64,000 nucleotides of DNA from Macrothele yani (GCA_039090855.1 CM077013.1:136979240-137043239), one strand, 5' to 3'; counted from the stretch's first letter, positions 43,958 through 55,084 are shown. A program made the numbers and translations. Notes: generated by a model from the sequence alone, not told the origin.

Positions 43958-44681
43958 AATCTGTTTTCTTCCCTTACTGAGATGTCCCTTTTGCTATCTT
44001 TAGGCTTTGGTTGTTTTCAATTGCTTTCCTCACTAGTTCACAGTTGAATTTCCTTACGTCTTCAGTGATACTTTTTCGTACTGTCTTGCATAGCTCTATA
44101 TATTCCACTTTGGAAGTCACATCTTCTTTAGTTGTCCTCATCTCTCTTCTTTTTTGCATCAACATTTTCGTTTTTCCTGATAATTTATTTACATGCAACT
44201 TGTTCTTAGACCCAGCTAATTTTGTTGCTGTTTCCATAAGAGCTTTGGTTACTTTTCTGTTAACTTCAGAGATGTCCACTTCTTCCGATGTTAGGCCTTC
44301 TAAAGCAGAGAACCTGTTCTTCAGTTCCAACTTTAAGGTATTATGGTGTTTTTTAAGGTTGGTTATGTCAATAGATTTTGTTTGATGAGCTTGCCACGTT
44401 CAAGTTTAGTGTTGAGGTGCATCTTACATCTCACCAATCTATGGTCACTACCTGTGTTGAACTTGTTTAGCACACTGCAGTCTTCTATGACGAATTTTTT
44501 GTTACACATAATAAAATCAATTTCACTTGTTGTCCCATTTGGATGTCTCCATGTCCATTTCCTGTGTGGCTTTTTCTTGAAGAAGGAGTTCAAGATGAAA
44601 AACCCTTCTGCCTCTGCAAACTCAACGAGAGCATTTCCACGCTGGTTTCTGTTGCCGTGACCGAATTTACCTACTGAAGTT

Positions 44682-45278
44682 TCATTCTGTTGCCGTTACC
44701 CTACTTTTTCCATTGAAATCTCCCATAATTATTTTCAAGTGCTGCTTACCTTTATTATTTAGATGACAAATTTCCTCATAAAATTCTTCAATTTCTTCTT
44801 CAGGATGACTTGTGGTGGGTGCATAAGTTTGAATAATCTGAGCCTGGTATCTTCTCGATAGTTGGATAACGAGTCGTGCAGCTCTGTCAGAGGAACTTTC
44901 AACTTCTACCACTTTATCCTTCAGTTTCTTGTTTATTATAAATCCAACACCACTAGTTCTGCCAGTATCTGTCCCACGATAGTAGAAGAGATGTCCACTT
45001 TTCAGTTCGATGAGATCTTCACCTTTTCTCCTTACCTCACTTAGCCCCACGATGTCCCACTTGATCCTTTGTAGTTCCTCTTCCAATTCAAGAAGCCTTG
45101 AATCAGAAGATAGGGAGCGTCCATTGTACGTTGCCAAGGTCAGCATCAGATGGCAGCCTAGTCCGGTTCTCCGGGGATTCTTAGCACTCTCTGCCTTCAT
45201 GTCGCACTGGCCGCTGCCTTGGCCAGGTACATTCCAGCTGCCGGAGACTGAGGGCCAAGATTTAAGTTGTGGAATCAT
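44682..45278 (-). pseudogene. RTE endonuclease domain
   Basis: 198 codons of apurinic-type endonuclease with TLATYNGRSLSSDSRL, DIVGLSEVRRKGED (catalytic Glu), TSGVGFIINKKL, QTYAPTTSHPEEE and IIMGDFNGKS. The frame is lost directly after GDFN relative to the sister copy, which reads on as GDFNAKIGQRQQN. The protein probably starts near MLTLATYNGRS or upstream; the extra N-terminal residues (MIPQLKSWPS) are not a recognised domain. Confidence 0.92.
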
Positions 45279-45814
45279 TTTGGAGGGGTTTGGCCATAAC
45301 TCACCACGCTGGCCAAGCGGGTTGGTGAGTGTGGGATAGCATTTCCTCCGATCCCGATGGTATAGTTATACCGCTATTGGCGGTCGTCAGAGCCCCTTTA
45401 GTGGGAACAGGATGCACCACGAGAAGGCGGGGTTGACATTTGTCAAGGAGAGGCTGTGATGTTACGCATCACCTGACCTTACATCCCGTGATGTATATAT
45501 ACAATTTAATATTCATTCGATCAAGTTTATTCATGTAGGTAAGACGTTTCCCATTATGTAAAGATGTAAATAAACATTCCGTTGACCATTGTTAGTGAAA
45601 ATAGTACGGGTGACTGCTTATAGCCCATTGAGTTGCTCGCGGCGGTCGTTAAACCTCCAGTCAAAATTTAAAAAAATCACGAACCTGTGCTATTGTCTTT
45701 ACTGAAGTGGTTGAATGAATTTGTCAATCTAATAAAGTTTACATTTGCTGTTTCATATGAGTTTATTCTTTTCAAAAAAACAAAAACAAAAAAACTAACC
45801 GTTGATTCCGACGG

Positions 45815-45995
45815 GTGAACAGTACTCGCAACGCGAATCTCATTCCAACAACAAATACAAACACAGTTGTGACTGAAGATGAGAGTGAAACAGTTCGCTA
45901 TCCAGTTGAATTTTTGCACACGATCGAGATGAGTGGACTTCCGCCTCACATTTTACAACTGAAAAAGGGTGCAGTCGTGATGCTCATCACGAACC
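45815..45995 (+). pseudogene. Helitron helicase (Pif1-type) C-terminal fragment
   Basis: The frame reads TEDESETVRYPVEFLHTIEM, then SGLPPHILQLKKGAVVMLIT and NL. This matches the region of Helitron Pif1-like helicases usually seen as YPVEFLNSL..GMPPHRL.LK.GAPIMLLRNL. SINE-A then interrupts it. After the SINE a short RT-AIVFTEVVE-like end is readable in the first unit near 45680, like Helitron C-termini. The region between (motifs V/VI) is missing, so it is inactive. Confidence 0.65.
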
Positions 45996-45998
45996 TGG

Positions 45999-46222
45999 CC
46001 GCCTCGGTGGCGAAGTGGTCTAAACGCTGGCTTATGATGATTTGTTCGTGAAGGGTCCAGGCTCGAATCCCGGTGAGGCATGGATGTTGTGTTGCTCTGA
46101 CGGCACTGGCTCTTTCCCTTCCCTGGAACCAGTGACCCTAAATTAGGGACGGGCGACTGCTTATGGCCCATTGAGTTGCTCATGGAGGTAGTTAAACCTT
46201 CAGTCAAAAAAAAAAAAAAAAT
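45999..46222 (+). mobile_element. SINE-A inside Helitron fragment
   Basis: tRNA head GGTGGCGAAGTGGTCTAAAC, B box GCTCGAATCCC, the shared body and an A-rich tail. ATCACGAACCT before it and ATCACGAACTT after it form the target duplication. The 3' part of the same SINE plus the same 3' flank recurs at 45606-45680, so the SINE was carried along when the Helitron end was duplicated. Confidence 0.88.
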
Positions 46223-46360
46223 CACGAACTTTTGCTACATTGTCTTTACTGAAGTGGTTAAATGGATTTGTCAATCTAATAAAGTTTACATTTGGTGTTT
46301 CGTATGAGTGTATTCTTTAAAAAAAAAAAAGAACCGTCGATTCCGACGGGTTTCGTCTAG

Positions 46361-46849
46361 TATATTATAATTCTTCTCACATTGTAGATCCCCTATGCTA
46401 ACTCCCACTAATGCCAATCCGGTTTCGAACGTCGCGATTATGCATTCGTGCGGTACGAATACGACTTGTTCGAGGGATTTCATGACTCTAAAAGTTAAAC
46501 CTACAATTAAAAAAAAAAAAAAAAAAAGAAAAGAAAAGACTGTAAAAACAAGTTTCGGCCAGAGACATCGAAAGCAATAAAGCTACCCGATTGGACGTAA
46601 CCTTCCAATTGGGTAGCGAGGCACATGTACTCGTGAGAAAGGGTTGTACGATTACAAGGAATCATCAATTATTCAAACGATTAATGCATGCAGACGTTTT
46701 CAGGTTATTCCAAGGAACTGAGCGGTAGTATCCTAGGTCCTTTCAGATTAACTCATATTAATTCCTAAATGTAAACACGAAACACTGATTAATTCTTAAA
46801 CGTTAGAGTGGAATAAATGAACAACACAATATATAAGTTTATTTATTTT
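46361..46849. other. No recognised feature
   Basis: Mixed sequence with an A-rich stretch at 46508-46540 and a small inverted pair near 46575-46620 (CTACCCGATTGG with CCAATTGGGTAG). No frame supported. Confidence 0.45.
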
Positions 46850-47055
46850 TTTTTGGTTGGAGGTGACCACCGTGAGCAACTCAGTGGGCTATAAGCAGTC
46901 GCCCGTCCCTAATTTAGGGCCACTGGTTCCAGGAAAGGGAGAGAGCCAGTGCTTTAAGATAAACACAACATCCATGCCTCACCGGGATTAGAACCCGGAC
47001 CCATCTCGGACGAATGGCCAGAAGCCATCGATTAGACACTGCGCCACCGTTGCGC
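46850..47055 (-). mobile_element. SINE-A copy
   Basis: On the minus strand the tRNA head is at the right (AACGGTGGCGCAGTGTCTAA, B box GGTTCTAATCCC with one change) and the body and T-rich complement of the poly-A tail at the left. The target duplication is not clear. Confidence 0.88.
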
Positions 47056-47701
47056 TTATGTGAGGTATGCTTTCCCACGAGTAAAGACAGCCAGGAAATA
47101 TTTCTCATTTTTGCTTAAACCACGGTAACTGTGACATGTATCGGTAATTTAACCTTCTTCAAACGAACTTGTATGAATAAACTTTTTTTGTGCGCTTGAA
47201 GTAATCTCGAAAACTACATACCGGATTTGGATAACTCTTTCACCGTTAGGAAGCTTATTTCTTTCCGGTGGACATAGGCTATTTCGTTTATTTTTTATTA
47301 TTATTTAATTTTTTTTGGCTGTGCTACCGAATCAGATCGCTTTCAAGTAGTTCCCGATTTCCCATGTATCATTCCGCTTTTTTTACATACAACTTGATCG
47401 CACCCAACGTGAAAGAAAGTAGTTGACGAAATATGCGGAATTTTTTTCATTTTTCTCGAAAACTACTGAACCGATTCGGATAATTACAACTACGTAGTTG
47501 ATAGCGGAGAGCTTAGTTTCAAGTCCGACCACCGCAGAAAGGTAGATGGCGCTGCAGTACTAAAGTGAGAGCAAACGCAAGAAAAACGAACGGCGGATTG
47601 TGCAAAGAAAATGCCATGGTAACATAAAAAAAAAAAAACTAAAAAACTTATGACAATGAAAATTAGCGATGACAAATAGGGCCTTTTCACCTTTCATCTG
47701 T
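47056..47701. other. Unclassified repeat-like sequence
   Basis: Contains the twice-used phrase CTCGAAAACTACTGAACCGA / CTCGAAAACTACATACCGGA (about 47202 and 47456), common in 3' regions of arthropod mobile elements, and AT-rich tracts. Sequence on both sides of the hAT-type element below belongs to this stretch (to about 49560). No frame supported. Confidence 0.4.
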
Positions 47702-47709
47702 GGGGCAGT

Positions 47710-49470
47710 CAGTGGCGTAACCATGTTTCGAAATCTGGGGAGGGGGGGGGTCCGATCAGACATACACACATCAAATGTATACATATATACACAATATTAT
47801 ATACATACCGCATAAGATGGTCGAGTTTGGTACGCCCTTCCCTACACACACAAACACTCAGGAGCAAAGTAGTTGCTGAGGCACTATCTAACGGGCACGA
47901 CATACACACTGAAGAGCAATTGAATTAAAGATACCTGTCTAGTAACGTGTAGCACAACCTTTCGCCCTGAAGACGGCGGAGATTTGCCTCAGCATGGACT
48001 CGACAAGACACCGGAAGCGTTGGGAAGCCATACGGATCCACAACCCCTGAACAATCTCCCACAGTTCACGAAGATTTGATGGAGGGGGTCAGAGCCTCGA
48101 ACATCTCTCTCAATAGCATCCCAGATGTGCTCGATGGGATTGAGGTCAGGTGACCTAGCTGGCCAAGAAAGCGAGGTCACGTCGGTGGAGTGTTCATCCA
48201 ACCATTCGGATACAATTAGGGAGCGATGGAACGGTGCATTGTCATGTTGCAGGATGAGGTCCCCAGTGGGATGTTGAAGACGTACAAACGTTAGCAAATG
48301 GTCGTCCAGGATATCCCGGTAACGTTGACCTGTGAGGGACGATGTCACACGTACCAGGGGTCCCATTTCAGTCTACGTAAGCCGTTCCCAGACGAGAATG
48401 CCACCCCACTAGCTTGAAGAGTACCCTGCTGGCAAGAAGGATCCATCGCTTCATGTGGTTTGCGCCGTACTGATATCCTGCCATCCGCATGTACCAACGT
48501 GAATCTCGACTCATCAGTCCAGGCAACATTTTTCCACATGTATAGGGTGCATTGGCGATGTTCCCACGCTCATGGTAATCTTTGCACCTTGTGATGTGCG
48601 GTCAGTAGCGGTACCCTCGTGGGACGATGGCTTCTGTACCCCATAGCGAGGAGGTGGTTCTGGATGGTGTGGCTGCTTACACGTTTCCGTACAGCAGCGT
48701 TAAATTGCCGAGTGATTTCTTACACTTTGGTCCGTCTATCCGCTGTTACAATGCGAGCTAGCCGACGAATACCCCGCTCATCCACACGCTGTTTTCAATG
48801 GCAGTTGGCCCTTGCAGGGATGGTCTTACCGGATTCGATGTATTCACGGTGCACCCGTGACACAGTGGCTCGTGAAAATTCCAGTGCCTGCACGACTTCC
48901 GAGATGGAGTGACCCATTCGTCGGGCCCCGATAATTTGCCAACGATCAAATGCGCTTAGATCCTTCGTCTTACCCATACTGCGTCCGACTCTTACTGATT
49001 CCCGTCGCATCACTCCTTATATTGTAAGATCGCTGCATACGTCATGTCGTTTCCGTTTACAGGGCCGCCCACATTGTATATATATGTATACATTTGCATA
49101 ACGCCAGCTGTCTCTAATTCAATTGCTCTTCAGTGTAGGCTCCTCTGTTGGCGAATTGTGGAAGTTAACGAACACAACTGTAAAACTATGATAGATAGGG
49201 CAGGAATGTAGATCACAAAGTTGTAAAACGGATTTTGCTTAATAGGAATCGAAACCGCTGTTTTATTAAGTACACATTATACACGTCTTTGCGTTCTACG
49301 AAAAATTACAATCTTATATTATTAAATTTAATTGGTTGACATCACAAAAAAAGTGTGCATTATAGCATTATATTCCCGAAAAATTTGGGGAAGGGTCCTT
49401 TACATTGGGGATCCCCCACTCTGAAAATCTGGGGGACTGACCCCCCGACCCCCAAGTGGTTACGCCTATG
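47710..49470. mobile_element. hAT-type MITE with nested Tc1-like element
   Basis: The end CAGTGGCGTAACCA (47710) and the inverse of the right end, CATAGGCGTAACCA (49470), agree at 12 of 14. Flanking 8-mers are GGGGCAGT (47702-47709) and GGGTCAGT (49471-49478). Subterminal GC-rich blocks also mirror (AAATCTGGGGAGGGGGG with CCCCCCGACCCCC and AAAATCTGGGGGACTG). Without the 1.23-kb Tc1-like insertion the MITE is about 530 bp. No hAT transposase is present. Confidence 0.75.
47907..49135 (-). pseudogene. Tc1-like element TcG, 36-residue spacing
   Basis: TIRs CACTGAAGAGCAATTGAATT at both ends in inverse; right flank TA. On the minus strand, 48795-49013 has MGKTKDLSAFDRWQIIGARR, GHSISEVVQALEFSRATVSR. 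48345-48539 has NVAWTDESRFTLVHADGRIS (first Asp). 47989-48366 has LILQHDNAPFHRSLIVSEWL (second Asp) and PARSPDLNPIEHIWDAIERD (Glu). The count between second Asp and Glu is 36. Three frames are needed, so it is inactive, but all catalytic residues persist. Confidence 0.92.
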
Positions 49471-49679
49471 GGGTCAGTAGCTTTCATTTAAGAAAAAAAA
49501 ATCATGAAAGACGTTTTAGTGGGTGGTGCTGGCGAATTGTAGAAAGAAACGCCTTGTGTTTTAAATATATAGATTAGTAAAACCTGAAGAGTTACATACT
49601 CGTGCAACAAACATGACACACTGCTGGTGGTAGTGTGTCATGTTGATTTAAATGATCTTTCTTGGAGAAGGAAAGCTTA

Positions 49680-49879
49680 ATTTTATGACCACCATTAGCA
49701 ATTCAATGGGCTGTAAGCTGTCTCCCGTCCCTAATTTAGGGCCACTGGCTCCAGGAATGGCAGAGAATCAATGCCGTAAGGCAAACACAACATTCAGACT
49801 TCACGGGGATTTGAATCCCGATCCATCTCGGACGAATGGTCAAAAACCAGAGGTTAGACCACTGAGCCACCGGGGCGGA
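49680..49879 (-). mobile_element. SINE-A, diverged copy
   Basis: Minus-strand tRNA head CCCCGGTGGCTCAGTGGTCTAA, B box GGATTCAAATCCC with one change, body and GCCCTAAATTAGGGACGGG block. Its 3' end is degraded, with no clear tail. Confidence 0.85.
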
Positions 49880-49996
49880 GAAACATTTTATGCTCAGATG
49901 GGTCAGAAAGTAAATGGTTATGTTAATTATGGTGTAGGATAAATAAGACCTTTCCACCACCTTAACACCCTTCCTTCAAGCGAATGAACTTGTCTT

Positions 49997-50224
49997 TTTT
50001 TTTTTTTTTTTTTTTTTTGAGGTTTAACGACCACCGTGAGCAACTCAATGGGCTATAAGCAGTCGCCCGTCCCTAATTTAGAGTCACTGGTTCCAGGGAA
50101 GGGAGAGAGCCAGTGCCGTAAGACAAACACAACATCCATGCCTCACCGGGATTCGAACCCGGACCCCTTCCGACGAATGATCAGAGGCCAACGCCTTAGA
50201 CCACTGCGCCACCGGGGCGGCGAC
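49997..50224 (-). mobile_element. SINE-A, young copy with target duplication
   Basis: Full length on the minus strand with a ~24-base poly-T at the left (complement of the tail) and canonical A and B boxes at the right. CTTGTCTT occurs at 49989-49996 and 50225-50232. The long pure tail suggests recent insertion. Confidence 0.93.
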
Positions 50225-50460
50225 CTTGTCTTGCACTCATCTCTTCCAAAACAGTGCTGTCTATCATTTTCATTTGCCCCTAACATAAGAAAAAGTCAAG
50301 ATTTGGAAGGGTGGAAAACAGATAGATTTTCATGGCCCTGAGGATGCTATTTTGATCTCCTTTCTACGGAAAAGTAAGCAACGCACTTTCTACGGAACAG
50401 CATGTAGGGCTACACGACGAAAAGCACGAGACTCATTAATACGTATAAAAGTACAGATTA
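50225..50460. other. No recognised feature
   Basis: Spacer between SINE-A and TcC copy 2. No frame or repeat recognised. Confidence 0.4.
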
Positions 50461-50462
50461 TA

Positions 50463-51890
50463 CACTGACGGAAAAAAAATCCCAACACCACGAAAAAATA
50501 GTTATAGAGGAATGAAATGGTGGCAATACATTTCTATAGATAACATATTTAATCGATTAAGGTTTCAAGATCACAGCTTATTGTAAGCGCGAGAAGAGCC
50601 ATTTTAAATGTGAAATGCTGGTACATTAATAACCGGTGTAACCGCCAGAATGTTGAATGCAAGCACGCAAACGTTCATGCATTGTGTCGTACAGGTGCTG
50701 GATGCCAGTTTGTGGGATGGAGTTCCATGCCTGTTGCACTTGGTCGGTCAATACAGGGACGGTTAATGCTGGTTGGGGGTGGACGCTGGAGTTATCGCCC
50801 AATGATGTCCCATACGTGCTCGATTGGTGAAAGATCTGGTGATCTAGCAGGCCACGGCAACATGTCGACACTCTGTAGAGCATGTTGGGTTACAACAGCG
50901 GTATGCGGGCGAGCGTTATCCTGTTGGAAAACACCCCCTGGAATGGTGTTCATGAATGGCAGCACAACAGGTTGAATCAGCAGACCGACGTGCAACTGTG
51001 CCGTCAGGGTGCGTGGGATAACCACGAGAGTGCTCCTGCTGTCATAGGAAATTGCTCCCAGGGCCATAACTCCAGGTGTAGGTCCTGTGTGTCTCGGCCG
51101 CAGACAGGTTGGTTGCAGGCGCTCACCTGGCCTCCTTCTAACGAACACACGGCCATCACTGGCACCCAGGCAGAACCGGCTTTCATCAGAAAGCACAACA
51201 GATCTCCACTCCGCCCTTTAATGAGATCTAGCTTGACACCACTGACGTCGCAAATGGCAGTGGTTTGGAGTAAGTGGAATGCACGCTACAGGGCGTCTGG
51301 CTCGGAGCTGTCCTTCAGGTAACCGATTTGTAACAGTTCGTTGTGTCACTGTGGTGGCAACTGCAGGTCGAATTGCTGCCGCAGACGCAGTACGATGCGC
51401 CACGGCCATACGCCATACACGGCGGTCTTCCCTCTCAGTAGTGCCACGTGCCCAGCCGGAACGCGGTCTTCTTGAGGCAGTACCTTCCCTTGACCACCGG
51501 TGCCAACAATCATGCACAGTGGCTACATTCCTGCCAAGTCGTTCTGCAATATTGCGGAAAGAAAATCCACCTTCCCGTAGCCCCAAAACACGACCTCGTT
51601 CAAACTCCGTGAGCTGTTGATAATGGCTTCTTCGTCTTCTTAAAGGCATTCTTGATTAACATCAACACACTACGTCGAATCTCAACGATAACTAACGCTC
51701 ACGAACGTTACAGCGCGTATTTACAGCAAACCTGCTTTGCATGTTCCGAGGGGCGCTACTAGCGCCACACGTATGCGCCGAGCGCGAAATTTGCCTAGAC
51801 GTCATCTTACAGATGTACTCTCACCGCCTACCAACTGTCGTTTATCTAATACAACCCCATTCTTGGTGTTGGGATTTTTTTCCGCCATTG
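50463..51890 (-). pseudogene. Tc1-like element TcC, copy 2, nearly complete
   Basis: TIRs CACTGACGGAAAAAAAATCC and, inverted, CAATGGCGGAAAAAAATCCC with TA flanks. On the minus strand, 51218-51649 holds both HTHs (LTEFERGRVLGLREGGFSFR; TVTQRTVTNRLPEGQL). 50792-51196 holds LSDESRFCLGASDG (first Asp), FQQDNARPHTAVVTQHAL (second Asp) and PARSPDLSPIEHVWDIIGR (Glu). The last ~80 residues are in another frame (50626-50883). The second-Asp to Glu spacing is 32 residues. About two frameshifts are the only damage seen. Confidence 0.95.
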
Positions 51891-51892
51891 TA

Positions 51893-52858
51893 TATCTTAT
51901 ATTACAAAGTTAAAAAAATATTAATAATGACACATCTCGAACTCCATTGCGGAAGGGTACACTTTAAAAAATAAGTGATGTGAATTCACGGAAAATTTCT
52001 GAAAATAACGAGCAGCAAAGTTGCCAGTAGGTATTTGTCTTTTTCAGAAATTACATTGTTAAAAGTTCCCGTTTATTTTAACTTCCGTATTTTCACAGAT
52101 TTCCCGCAGTCAGAAATTCTGTTTATTTCAGAAAAAAATCCATTTCAGGTTTTTTCGTATTTAAACTGAAGTTCCGTAAAATAGACGACCCTGCATTTTC
52201 AGCCCTTACTCCCAGATAATCCTTCCACTGTGTCAGGATCGAATCCCCGTCGTTTGGGTTGGTTTACCAGGTGTCCCACGCCTTTAACCACTGAGCCACA
52301 CACGCTTGGAAGTTCGGTCACGTACATCGTAAAACAAATTGGGCGACGACGATTTTTTTTTTCTGTAATTGATGCGAGGGATTTAGTCATTTTATTTTCT
52401 GTTGGAGCTTATTATTTTTCTGAATAGGTTTGCAATAATTTTGTTTTTTATGTAGGAGGACTTTTCACAAATTAAGCATTTTCCACCATGATTTTTCGAA
52501 GAAACAAAATGCTTTTCAACTTACTGACAATGACTTTCGGTTATCTTTAAAAAAGGTGAAATGTACTGTGTTATACGTAGTATTATTTCACCAAAAAACT
52601 GCGGAATATAAAATTAACTCTTGATAGCTATAATAGCTTTTGTCTTAAGTTGTCCAAAGATTGATACATAGACATCGTATAATCATCTGTACAATAAGTT
52701 AAGCACCCGGTTTCTTTAACGTAGTATGTAATAAATTGCTGGTGCACAAAATAAGGGAGAGGAGAAGAAATATCCTGTGCCTAAATAAACAAAATTCATA
52801 CGATATGCTATCTCAAGTATTCTCACCAATCGCTCCTATTACCGTTAATTTCTCGTCA
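51893..52858. other. No gene; tRNA-like fragment at 52225-52313
   Basis: AT-rich sequence with no supported frame. On the minus strand at 52225-52313 is a tRNA-like segment with A box (TGGCTCAGTGGTTAAAGGCG) and B box (GGGATTCGATCCT). It lacks a pairing acceptor stem and a SINE-A, B or C body, so it is a fourth tRNA-derived repeat or a tRNA relic. Confidence 0.5.
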
Positions 52859-52866
52859 GATGGGAG

Positions 52867-53670
52867 CAGTGCCGGATTTAAGGCATTTGAGGCGCTAGAC
52901 CAAATTTTCTATGCACCCCCCCCCCCACATCCGGCCACCCATATTGGAATTTGCTCCTGTAAGATTTTCTTATAAACTTATCTTTAAGTTAAGAATATAA
53001 TAATTGGCAGTATAAATTTATTGTTAATTAAGTATTATTTAAATAAAAATTATTTGGATTTAACTTGTTATTAAATTAAAGGTTATAAAAAAATATTTGT
53101 AAACATAAACAAAGAGGTTCATGTTTATCCAGGAACAACACTTTACATTTTGAAACCTTAGACCTACATTTGAAAACGACACACGATGCATTCTTATAAC
53201 ACGAAAGTAAACATGAGTATTTCTTGTTTCGATTCTTTAAAATTGCATTACAAGAACAAAAATTAATAAAGTATATAAAAATTAATTGTAAGGCGTTTTG
53301 GGACTATTATTACGTTCTGTTTTCTTTAGTTATCATTCAAGATTTATAACGAAGTAAATTTCTCCGTCATTTCTGTCCACGCCAGGATTCGAACCCGGAT
53401 CCCCTCATTCCGGAATAAGTCACTCTACCAATTGAGACATTTACTTTGATTCCTATCTGCCTGTATGTCGTGTGCGTCCTGCTGGCAGGTACGTCACATC
53501 TCCTGGTACGTTACAGATTAAATTAAAAAAATACCACTACTTTATTTCATTGAAGAAAATTAAAATAACGGTACCTCCCTTTTCTAAGTTTTTCTGTTTT
53601 ATTCTCTCTGTTTTTCTGGATTCTACATCTGCGGCCCGTAGGCCGCGGCCTAGTGATAAATCCACCGCTG
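52867..53670. mobile_element. hAT-type MITE with perfect 8-bp target duplication
   Basis: GATGGGAG flanks the element exactly at 52859-52866 and 53671-53678. The ends are CAGTGCCGGATTTAAGGC and, inverted, CAGCGGTGGATTTATCAC. A run of C follows the left end (52917-52927) and GGCCGCGGCC precedes the right end. The 804-bp interior is AT-rich without a transposase but contains a tRNA-like segment. Confidence 0.85.
53376..53447 (-). other. tRNA-like sequence inside hAT-type MITE
   Basis: Minus strand: A-box-like TCTCAATTGGTAGAGTG, an anticodon-arm-like CTTATTCCGGAATGAGG, then GGATCCGGGTTCGAATCCTG with a consensus B box and a plausible T stem (CCGGG with CCTGG). The 3' strand CGTGGAC has no complement at the 5' end, so the acceptor stem fails and I do not call a tRNA gene. 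Confidence 0.5.
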
Positions 53671-53678
53671 GATGGGAG

Positions 53679-54439
53679 AAATGAGAACGGGGTTTTTTCC
53701 GTCAATAGAAGAAAGGAATTGTGGAATGGTTTCGGAAAATTCCGAACTTTCCGTTAAAACATGGATTTTTCGTACCACGGGAAATTCGAAATTTTCCCGT
53801 GGTACGAAAAATCCGTGAAATTCAGGTTTCTTTCTGCCGTTCCCCGGAAAAGGTCGTATCAGAAATATGCTTCGTGGCTCCTGAATTTCAGAAAATTTTA
53901 CACAGGGTGGGCAAGAGAAATTTCAAGCGCGCCCATTTGGCGGCGTCTCTACTGGAAACACTAAGAAATCAATGGGAAATTAGTGAGGCAGCATTATTCA
54001 GCTCTCTTTAAAATTTCTTCATTGCCACAGGAAACCAATCATTCTTTGCTTGTATCACCAGGAGGCTTCATAGGTTTGCACTCTGTGCCCGTTGACCTGT
54101 TGTACGTGTGGCATTACGTGATAACAACATGCACGTGTTTGAGATGATGGCCAAGGTCATTTCAGCTTGCGCTTAAAACTAGCGTCATGATGTTCGAGCA
54201 AGGTGTTTCTCGTATTTGAAGTGTGATAATGTGGGATGCCATTTCTTTGAATGCCGGGGTCTGATTTCCATTTGGATGATGCGCAACTTTCCAGACAGTA
54301 GTAAAGTAAATCCCAAGTAAAAAAAAAATCGATGCAACGAAAATGGGTCATTGTCAAAACCATTGATGAAATCTGATCGTGCCACATACTATCCCATGAA
54401 GTTGCTCAACAAGAGTTACCTTCCTTGTAACTTAAGAAC
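53679..54439. other. No gene; 22-bp inverted repeat at 53763-53813
   Basis: GGATTTTTCGTACCACGGGAAA at 53763-53784 is followed after about seven bases by its complement to 53813. The remaining sequence is without supported frame or repeat. Confidence 0.6.
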
Positions 54440-54858
54440 ATACAGAGTATCCCACTCGCTACCGAACCCGCATTTCTTTAATAATATTAACCCCAATGAA
54501 GATATTGCAACGAAATTTGAAGTGGACATACCTCATTTTGTGCGAAATGTGATGACGTCACAACATGTGCTGAAAGTGTCCACCATTTGCGTCCAGACAG
54601 CATTGAACCCGGCGCACCATATCGTGTCTTCTCTAGTACGTCCGCGTCACTGCCTGAATTTCTTCGGTGTTGTTTGCTTTCAAGGCATCTATGGTCCGCG
54701 GTTTCTTTTGGTAAACTCTCCCAATTTTAGATGTTCTCATAAAAAGTAATCAGGAGGCGTCAGATCGAGCGATCGCGGTGGTTTACTGGCAGATCCGGAC
54801 ATGGCACTTCCGTACATCGAAATTTTCGTGTCGCTTCTGTACAAATGTAATGCTAATT
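54440..54858 (-). pseudogene. mariner-type transposase C-terminal remnant
   Basis: The minus strand 54760-54790 reads KPPRSLDLTPPDYFL, the conserved third-acid region (PRSPDLTPPDYFLWG) of DUF4817-like mariner-type transposases. Degraded KRNRGP, TPKKFRQ, DVITFRTK segments follow toward the left. ACAGAGTATCCCACTCGCTA at 54450 resembles the ACAGGGTGTCCCAC TIR of this group. Everything 5' of the third acid is gone. SINE-A sits at its right edge. Confidence 0.7.
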
Positions 54859-55073
54859 TTTTTTATTGAAGGTTTAACGAACACCGTGAGCAACTGAATG
54901 GGCTATAAGCAGTCGCCCGTCCCTAATTTAGGGTCACTGGTTCCAGGAAAGGGAGAGAGCCAGTGCCGTAAGACAAACACAACATCCATGCCTGACCGGG
55001 ATTCGAACCCGGACCCCTTTTCGGACGAATGATCAGAGGCCATCGCTTTGACCACTGCGCCACCGGGGCGGCA
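54859..55073 (-). mobile_element. SINE-A with 11-bp target duplication
   Basis: Full-length minus-strand copy. The duplication TAATGCTAATT is at 54848-54858 and 55074-55084. A and B boxes match consensus. Confidence 0.95.
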
Positions 55074-55084
55074 TAATGCTAATT

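Larger units (their letters stand above)
42299..45487 (-). mobile_element. Full-length RTE retrotransposon, 11-bp target duplication
   Basis: The duplication GTGATGTATAT flanks the element at 42288-42298 and 45488-45498. The 3' end is a run of ATG/ATC triplets (42299-42318). The unit is 3189 bp, right for an RTE. It transposes by target-primed reverse transcription using its endonuclease and reverse transcriptase. Over the shared ~2.3 kb it is very close to the copy at 31.9-34.6 kb, so both are young. There are at least three frame breaks (about 44690, 44390 and 43970), so it is not autonomous now. Confidence 0.95.
45606..46360 (+). mobile_element. Helitron 3' region in tandem (two 3' ends)
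   Basis: The second end has hairpin CCGTCG-ATTC-CGACGG (46334-46349), seven bases, then CTAG followed by T, the Helitron 3' signature. The ~200 bp before it (SINE-A 3' part, TTGTCTTTACTGAAGTGGTT, TTTGTCAATCTAATAAAGTT, hairpin) match 45606-45820 with a step of ~543 bp. The first end keeps the hairpin-like CCGTTGATTCCGACGG but has no CTAG and runs on into coding sequence. The arrangement resembles head-to-tail Helitron concatemers. Confidence 0.65.

Noticed and set aside
45815..46051. 78-codon frame as a small host gene
   Set aside because: Its sequence matches the Pif1-type helicase part of Helitrons and its last part reads into SINE-A.
53781..53800. Intrinsic terminator at the 53763-53813 hairpin
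   Set aside because: The context is eukaryotic and the hairpin is not followed by a T run; more likely an inverted-duplication scar.
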